From: Acheta domesticus | Taxonomy: Eukaryota; Arthropoda; Insecta; Orthoptera; Gryllidae | Assembly (NCBI GenBank): GCA_031308135.1 | Contig: JAHLJT010000631.1 | Span: forward strand, 142,642,734-142,706,733 | DNA: 64,000 nucleotides | Direction: 5' to 3' | In this document: piece after piece, positions 57,516 through 64,000 of the stretch | How positions within the stretch are numbered: position 1 is the stretch's first letter | Layout of the letters: each line of letters begins with the position of its first letter | Notes under the pieces: generated by a model | Told to the model about the DNA's origin: nothing | Seen by the model: the letters and a program-made list of their open reading frames with translations, nothing else | The model's database searches: none | Program-made: the position numbers and the translations under genes

Positions 57516-58129
57516 CAAATGATAGCATAAAACCACTCTTAATTTATCAATTATTATTAAATTATGCAATGTTTTCAAACTAAATTGTAAGACAGATATT
57601 TGGGAAAAGGAATTCAATTTGAGTATATAAGAAGATTGATAGATTGTAAATGGAAAAGGAAGGAAGGGAGGAAGGAAGGAAGATAGAAGAAGGTTGATTA
57701 TGAGAGATTATCTTGCAAACTCGCGGCTTTGAGATTGTTAACCCCACCTTTATCTGATGAAGAAGCGGTTTGGCACTTGATACAACATTTGCCTTTGTTA
57801 ATCCAATGATTTTAATTAGTTTTTTTTTAATTATAATTTCATTTTGAGTTGACATTACATTGTTCAGTTTACATTTTAACTGTGCAAATGTTTGATGGAC
57901 TTAATCTATCTTATACCAACTTTAACTTAGAACTATACACACTACAATTCTATAAAAATAATATAAAAAAATAGAGCGAGAGAGGAAGCATGAAGCACCT
58001 CAGATAAGTAATTATTCCAGGTTTGCGAACATTTTTTAGAATGAGTGCAGAGGATATTAGTTTTTAATTCCCGTTTGATACTTGGGGGTTTTGCCTAGTT
58101 TACAGAAGGATGATGGTTGAATTTGAGGA
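57516..58129. other. Intergenic DNA, possibly LINE 3' flank
   Basis: AT-rich, with a short GGAAGGAA tract at 57650-57685. Part may be 3' UTR of the adjacent minus-strand LINE. Confidence 0.4.
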
Positions 58130-59195
58130 AGGTTTGTGTAGAACGTGTGTGCGAGATTGGTTTTTTATAGTGTTCTATTTAAATCATTATGCAGTTGAAT
58201 GTTACTTATGAACCATGGTGCTTTTGTAATTAGTCTTAAAAAATTATTTTGGATCACTTGCATTTTATTTAGATTAGTATTGGCGGCATTGGTCCAGATG
58301 GGACAAGCATATAATAGTGTCGGCCGGATTATTGCTTTGTAGAGAAAATAAAACATTAGATGTGGTGAGTTGACTGTGTTGATTCAGTAAGGGTCGTAAC
58401 TGAATTAATTAATTTTGGCTTGCTGAGTTTTTACCTCTATATATTGCTTCCTGTTTAGTCGAGTGTCGAAGTTTAAGCCCAAGTTTTTTATTGTTTTATT
58501 TGTAGGTGTTCAATTGATGGTGTCATTATTTATGAAAAGTGGAAGAGGGTGTGTGAATGGTCTTAATGTGAATATTTGTGCTGATAATTTCGTTGGATTC
58601 AACTTTATTTTCCAGATATTAGCCCAATTTGCAAGTAAGATTAAGTGATTTTGAAGCTGTGTTTGACGAGTTGATAACGAGTTCCCTGAGATGAAGAGTG
58701 CAGTGTCGTCGGCAAATTGAGCGGTGTTTATTTGTGCTGAAGTCGTATTTCTGCAGTGTATATATTGAACAATAAGGGGGAAAGTGGTGAACCTTGAGAA
58801 GTCCAGACAGCGTTCTCCGATAGACGTTTTAAAATGATTGTGTTGATCCGATCATGGCCTGATGTTTTTTTGTTTGGCATGTCCTTTTATTATACTTTAC
58901 ATTTATTGCTACTTTTTCGAGACCGGGTGTGTGGTAGTGTAATCTGGTGATGTGGTATAACGGTTTTTTATTAATAATATGACTCCTCCTCCTTTCGAAT
59001 TTTGTCTGCTTTGATGGTTTTACATTCTTGTAGAAAAAATGAGGATTCGGGGTAGAGATGTGTTTCTGTGATGCATGCTATATCAATTCTGTTGGCATGT
59101 AGGAAGTGTTGTAATTCAGCTTTTTTTTGTTGATAATGCCGTTGGCATTCCAATTTAGAATTATTAAATCATTATGGTGATCCATAATTGTTGTT
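58130..59195 (-). pseudogene. Jockey-type LINE with internal deletion
   Basis: On the minus strand, 59185 to about 58980 reads IILNWNANGIINKK and then HANRIDIACITETHL, the start of the apurinic-type endonuclease of Jockey elements. The rest of the endonuclease and the first half of the reverse transcriptase are missing. From about 58735 the RT resumes with NTAQFADDTALFISG (motif C), IWKIKLNPTKLS and NLGLNFDTRLNRKQYI. The thumb region follows (58356-58165): YKAIIRPTLLYACPIWTNAA and FLRLITKAPWFIS. Several frame changes are present. A second fragment of the same thumb region lies at 60.5 kb. Confidence 0.88.
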
Positions 59196-59213
59196 TAATG
59201 ACATTGCAATTGA

Positions 59214-60258
59214 TTGATATTTTTAATTAGTGTTCAAGATTTAAACTTAGGACAACTTCAATTGCTTCTGGGAGAATATCATTTGATTCATGGTAATGTT
59301 ATACAAGGTCCACAACATAGAAATCACAAAAATGTTAATAAGCCACAAAGAATGATCAATTATGCGTCAAATCAATATCAGCGTAACAATTTGAAAAGGC
59401 AATACTATAGAAGCTGGGAAGATCAGCGCATAATCCATCAAGGCGAGAATAGGCGACAGAGTGCGCAAAGGGACGGGAAGAACGAACAAAGGTCAGTCAG
59501 GTATCGAGTGAGGTGCCCCTCCTGTTTGTACAACCCTACTTTTAAAATTCGCGGCAGTTTTCTGAACGCAGTGCACGCGAGCTGCAGGAAGCTTGTAACC
59601 TTGGCGGTGAACTTGACATGCCTGATATACAGGGTTTCAACACAATGGATGCGCATATGTTTACAGTAGACGCATCTTCGGTTTATGCAATAGTGGAGCC
59701 GCTTTTATTAGTTGTTTGGATGAAGTTCTCAAATTACAAGTCTAAGATTTTGTTATGCTGTTGATACGTGCGGGGTCGGAATAGACCAAATAAAGCTGAA
59801 GAAATTAAAAAGATTCCACCACCAAAAAACTTTAAGAAGCTTTGTAGTTTCCTTCGAAATTGTAATTATTATGCTCGTTTTTGTCCAGGATACTCAGAAT
59901 CTACTCAACCATTACTAGAACTACTAAATAAAGATATGAAATGACATTGAAATGAGAATCATACTACGGCTTTTGAAACCATTAACAAATTATTCATTAA
60001 TGGCTATATAATTTACCATCCTAATTTTGAAGAAAAATTTATCTTATAAACATACAGTAGTGACGCAAGACTGGGATGTATTCTTCTACAAATAGATAAA
60101 GATAATAACGAATGAATTCTGCAGATTGCTATCAGAATTCTACAAGGTCCGGGTGTTGCATTTTCTTTTACAGAGAAAGAATGTTTGGCAATTTCTTGAA
60201 CTATACAGAAATTTATTTGTTGGGAAGACACTTTTCTATTGTAATGGATCCCAAGGAA
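59214..60258 (+). pseudogene. Ty3/Gypsy retrotransposon remnant
   Basis: A decayed LTR-retrotransposon coding region. 59214-59669 is an Asn/Gln/Arg-rich stretch with a CPSC motif that could be Gag or Gag-Pol linker. At about 59677, FGLCNSGAAFISCLDEVL matches the Gypsy RT motif around FGL.N..A.F. The YVDD box that should follow is destroyed. From 59790 the RT tail and tether read IPPPKNFKKLCSFLRNCNYY and ARFCPGYSESTQPLLELL. The RNase H start reads SSDARLGCILLQID (near 60055) and FTEKECLAI. There are numerous stops and a large deletion between RT blocks. No LTRs were found. It lies next to a Jockey fragment on the other strand. Confidence 0.85.
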
Positions 60259-60261
60259 TAG

Positions 60262-60264
<3 letters not shown>

Positions 60265-60305
<41 letters not shown>

Positions 60306-60380
60306 GTGCGTGCGCGCGCGCGCGTGTGTGAGTGTAAGAGAGAGAGAGGGAGAAAGAAAGAGAGAGATAATGTTTTCAGA
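60265..60380. repeat. (GT)n/(GC)n/(GA)n compound microsatellite
   Basis: TGTGTG to about 60310, CGCGCGCG at 60312-60323, then GAGAGAGAG to about 60367. Confidence 0.95.
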
Positions 60381-60489
60381 TGGTTAAGGATACTTGAAAA
60401 TGTTCGTAGGGTAACGTGAGATAATTCTATGTGATTGTCTGTAAGTCTTACCAAGAAGGTAAGTTGTAGTAGCTGAGGATGTTTTTTAA

Positions 60490-60668
60490 ATCTTGATAAT
60501 GAAGTCTTGAATTGGTTCTATTTTTAATTCTCTCTGTAATTGCTGATTGCTTATGAACCATGAAGCTTTGGTAACTTTCCTGCGGCATTTACTTTGTATA
60601 TATTTGGAGTTTGTTTATGTGGCTATGAGATCCTTTATCCAAACGGGGCTCTTGTAGCTTAAAGAGGC
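60490..60668 (-). pseudogene. Jockey-type LINE thumb-region fragment
   Basis: The minus strand reads YKSPVWIKGSHSHINKLQIY through ASWFISNQQ (via frame adjustment). It is homologous to YACPIWTNAANTNLNKMQ and APWFISNIQL of the copy at 58.2 kb. No other part of the element was found. Confidence 0.6.
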
Positions 60669-62249
60669 TGATTTAACATTCATAAATAAGTATCATTGTC
60701 AGAGCGATAACGTATTGCGACGAGTATTGTGACTACAATAATTCGCAGCAAATTAGTGAGCAAAACGGGATGGTAGTAAATTGCTAACTTTCGCGATAAA
60801 TAATGTTCGTGAACTTTAAAAGTAATGGACGATTGAAGGCAAAAACAGCGAATTGGCTTAATTAATTTTATTAAGTAAAATCGTATATTTGTAAAATAAC
60901 ACATTGCCATTTTCGGCCTGCGATTGTATCAATTAAAAAAATAGTATTAAGTATGTTCATGTTACCAGCAAAATCTTCTTCAATTTTAACACCTTATTTT
61001 AGTGTCATCTGAATATGTCCGTGTGAGGGATGTAAATGGTAAATGCCCTATTCCCTGGGATTAAATTAAACATAGTTTCATGTCTTCCTGTGTTTTCTGC
61101 TGAGCGTCTAATTGTGCAAACTGGCGACTCGGCGCTGGGCGTCTCGCATGGTAATACACAACAATATCAATTGATAGTATGAACGGAACTCGCGAATTTT
61201 ACAATAACTTTTTGTAAAGCAAATTCATGTTTTAATGACAAATTTTAAGTCTTTTTTTATTGCTAATGTATTTCATTGCTGTCTGAGAAAACCAGAGAAA
61301 ATGATCTACGAGAGACCATGCCCAATAAGTATCACTTTCCGATTTCTCACGAGACGGTGTACACGGGCCCCTGCATGTGAGCAGGGCGCCAGGCCACTTC
61401 GTGCCGCACGAAGCGAAAGTCGAGCGCTGCAGAGTGCTTTACCGGGACTTGGGAAATGGGAGGGGGATTTGAGGGATAGCAGCGGGTCTGGGTGACGGAG
61501 CTTTGGGGAAGACCGGCGTATTGGAGATGATTGGGACTTTAGAGATGGGGAACTTTAAAAATGTTGGTAGGTTTGGGAAAAATAAGGATTTGGGTTAGAT
61601 GTGAATTTGAAAATCACGGGGATTTAAGGGAAGGAATTTTGGTTGACTGATAATTTAGTATTTCCTGACGAGTCAGCTACTTAGGTCATTAATCTTGTAA
61701 CCAGTTGCAAGTTATATCCCGGCAATGGGCAGTGTCCTTTCTCGATCTGTTTTCGGTCCCTCCACTAAGTATCTTGCTCAAGCGAAGCACAGCTCCAACA
61801 AACGGACCAGGGATCCCTGAACACTTGGCTGATCTACCGTCATGTGCGGTAGTGTAGTTCATGTAAGAGTATGTGTGTGTGTTTATTTATTTATTTATTT
61901 GTCAAAAAACAGTAAAAACTGTATATGAGTGTGGGGAAAGAAATTTATCTTGCGTACATTTTCTTGAGGGGCAGAATTAAAAAAAAAACACCGAAAAAAT
62001 GAATTTAGAAAATAATTATTTTAGAAAAATAAAAATATTTGAAAAATGTTTTTCACGAGTTACAGAAAATCAATTTCAACTGTAAATGAACTACAAGCAA
62101 AAGGAGTGCTCAACAAAACGTGCGCACAGTGAAGCTACATTTACGGTCCAGAAGCAAAACAAGGGGCCATCTCAGGATGCTCAATGGATCAGGGAAACTG
62201 GACAAAAACCTGATCGAGATGGGGGTCATTGACCCGGAAGCTGAAGTAC
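60669..62249. other. Intergenic DNA with CpG-rich patch and short repeats
   Basis: 61350-61500 is GC-rich, including CTTCGTGCCGCACGAAG. 61880-61900 is a TTTA run. 62105-62265 is GC-balanced and open (HLRMLNGSGKLDKNLIEMGV), possibly an old exon cut by the adjoining LINE. No gene is supported. Confidence 0.35.
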
Positions 62250-64000
62250 ATTATTTGTTACAGGCGTATGAAATATTTTTTAAAAAATGTATACAATGCA
62301 AACGTAAACTAATTCATCATAGATCTTTGTTTTGTTATATTAAACATTATTTTTCTTTTTCACGATCAGTATAGTCTCTAATTGTATAGAAACAGTTTTG
62401 CAGCAGAAAAGATTTTACTTTAAACTTAAATTTGTGTACCGACTTTAATTGTTTTATGTCATCTGGCAATGCGTTGTAAAGTAACGTACATGTATTGTAT
62501 GTTGATTTCTTGTACTGAGCTGTTGATACTGACACTTGATGCACATGATTTCTACGGCGTGTGTTGTAATTATAAATATCAATATTGCATAAAAATATGT
62601 TCCCTCCGTTAAGTAAGTCATTTTTGACAAATATTACAGATTCGTAAATAAATAGACAAGGCAATGGTAGGATTCCCAGCTCAATGAAAAGAGGCTTGCA
62701 GGAATCACGTGGAAGGCATTTTTTCATTATTCTTTTCATAATTTTCTTTTGCAATCTGAAGGTCAGGATGAGCTTCCCCAGAATATTATGCCATATCTCA
62801 GGCGGGGAATGCACATTTGCAAAATAAACGCAACGAGCTGCATGAAGGCTGACAGAATTTGAAAGAATTCTGAATGCGTAGCATTATGAACTTAATTTAG
62901 TGTTTAATTCTGTTTATATGTACATTCCATTTGAGGTTTGATTGAATTGAAAGACCTAAAAAATTTTGTTGCCTCACATCAGCTAATTGCATATTGTTCA
63001 TTTTCAATGGAACATGCGATTTCCGATTTGAGATGCAAAAATGCATTGAAACAGTTTTTCTTTCGTTAACAATTAATTTGTTATTATTAAACCAATTTGA
63101 AACTTCTGCAATTGTACTATTTACTGCTTTTTGCAAAGAACATTCGTGTCATCAGCAAACAGAACCGTTCTTCCATTTTTAATAGACGAGGGCATATCGT
63201 TTACATATAACAGAAAGAGAATAGGCCCTAAGATCGAACCTTGCGGGACCCCATGCTCAATTGGCAAAGAATTGGAAATATAAGTATGTAATGTCCTTTC
63301 TTGCCAGTATGGTATTTCTACTCTTTGAGTCCGATGTTTAAGGTAAGAAGTTATCCAATCTAGGGCAATACCACGAATTCCATACGAAGGTAATTTTGAG
63401 AGCAAGATCTTATGGTCAATAACGTCAAAAGCTTTCGAGAGATCTAATAATATTTCAATGGGTACTTCATTTTGGTCTATTGAAGAAGTAACATCTTTGA
63501 GAAAAGAAAAAATGGCAGTTTCCGTAGATTTTGATTTTCTAAAACCGTGTTGTGAGTCTGAAAACGCTCTGTTTTTCCTGAGAAAAGTTTCCATTCGTAA
63601 GTAGAAAAGCCTTTCTAAAATTTTTGAGAAAACTGACAAAAGAGAAATTGGCCGGTACTTTTGAATATCATTTTTGTTCCCTTTTTAAAAAGTGGCTTAA
63701 TTTTTGCTGTTTTGAAAATATCTGGAAATATTCCTGTACATAAAGAAGCATTGAAAATGTGAGTTAACGGATGTATAAAGGCAGGTGCACAAGTTTTTAA
63801 TAAACAATCCGGAGATTCATCTAAACCAGAAGAATATTTATTGTTTAGTTTACTGACTATTCTGAGGATTTCATTGGGAGAAGTTTCGGAAATAAACATC
63901 GTATCTGAAACTTTTTGGGAAGTGTAAAATGTTGAATTTTGTGATTTTAGTCCCTTCTTGAGATCAGACGCAATTATAGAAAAGTGTAGTTAAAGAGATT
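62250..64000 (-). pseudogene. Jockey-type LINE running off the right edge
   Basis: Reverse transcriptase read on the minus strand. ETSPNEILRIVSKLNNKYSS and IFPDIFKTAKIKPLFKKG are fingers. A frameshift near 63660 leads to VFSKILERLFYLRMETFL and HGFRKSKSTETAIFSFLK, motif A IEILLDLSKAFDVIDHK, motif B IEHGVPQGSILGPILFLLY and motif C VLFADDTNVL (near 63150). A second frameshift at about 63130 leads to VSNWFNNNKLIVNERKT and FLGLSIQSNLKW. A short deletion follows, then the C-terminal tail FRLQKKIMKRIMKKCLPRDS and LGILPLPCLFIYESVIFVKN to a stop at 62347. The 5' half lies beyond the window. The few lesions suggest fairly recent decay. Confidence 0.93.

Noticed and set aside
61670..61880. Possible further family 1 SINE (ACAAACGGACCAGGG)
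   Set aside because: Only one short phrase agrees. Order and flanks do not.

Overview
This window is eukaryotic, AT-rich and repeat-dense, and fits a large-genome arthropod, most likely an insect. The evidence is a Rebers-Riddiford (RR) cuticle protein gene split by an intron, tRNA-derived SINEs, Jockey-type LINEs, Penelope-like retroelements, an R4/Dong-type LINE tied to TAA microsatellites, hAT and mariner-like elements, and long intergenic stretches without open frames. No operons, rRNA genes, intact tRNA genes or CRISPR arrays were seen. The only host gene I can support is the cuticle protein at the left edge. Its RR-2 chitin-binding exon (872-1108) and Thr/Tyr/Lys-rich last exon (2839-3417) join in phase 0. 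Its first exons lie left of the window.

Layout. 1-4 kb: 3' part of the cuticle gene. 4.6-20 kb: unique AT-rich DNA, an unclassified old repeat family (family X), SINEs, a Penelope-type end at 10.6 kb, CpG-rich patches and a 690-bp mariner-type element at 17 kb. 20.5-22.2 kb: a non-autonomous hAT-type element with near-perfect 8-bp target duplications, packed with ATACCGGTAT palindromes and CpG-rich minisatellites. 24.9-27.9 kb: a decayed Penelope-like element whose two repeat ends each carry a hammerhead-ribozyme-like core. 28-29 kb: SINEs. 32.7-34.9 kb: a Jockey-superfamily LINE on the minus strand. 35-36 kb: a 1-kb repeat ending in a long hairpin, found again at 51.6-52.6 kb. 36.9-37.9 kb: a second Penelope remnant.

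37.9-46.6 kb holds four copies of one R4/Dong-type LINE in the same orientation, each starting and ending in a (TAA)n tract. One is near full length but broken. 46.7-48.5 kb: SINEs of two families. 51.2-53.4 kb: nested DNA elements. 55.7-56.2 kb: a 258-bp tandem duplication. 57-64 kb: a third SINE type, Jockey fragments, a Ty3/Gypsy remnant and a LINE that runs off the right edge.

Apart from the cuticle gene, every coding region recognised is a mobile-element remnant with frameshifts, stops or deletions. The features most worth following are the TAA-targeted LINE cluster, the hairpin whose loop is reversed between two copies of one repeat, the paired hammerhead-like cores, and the palindrome/minisatellite hAT element.
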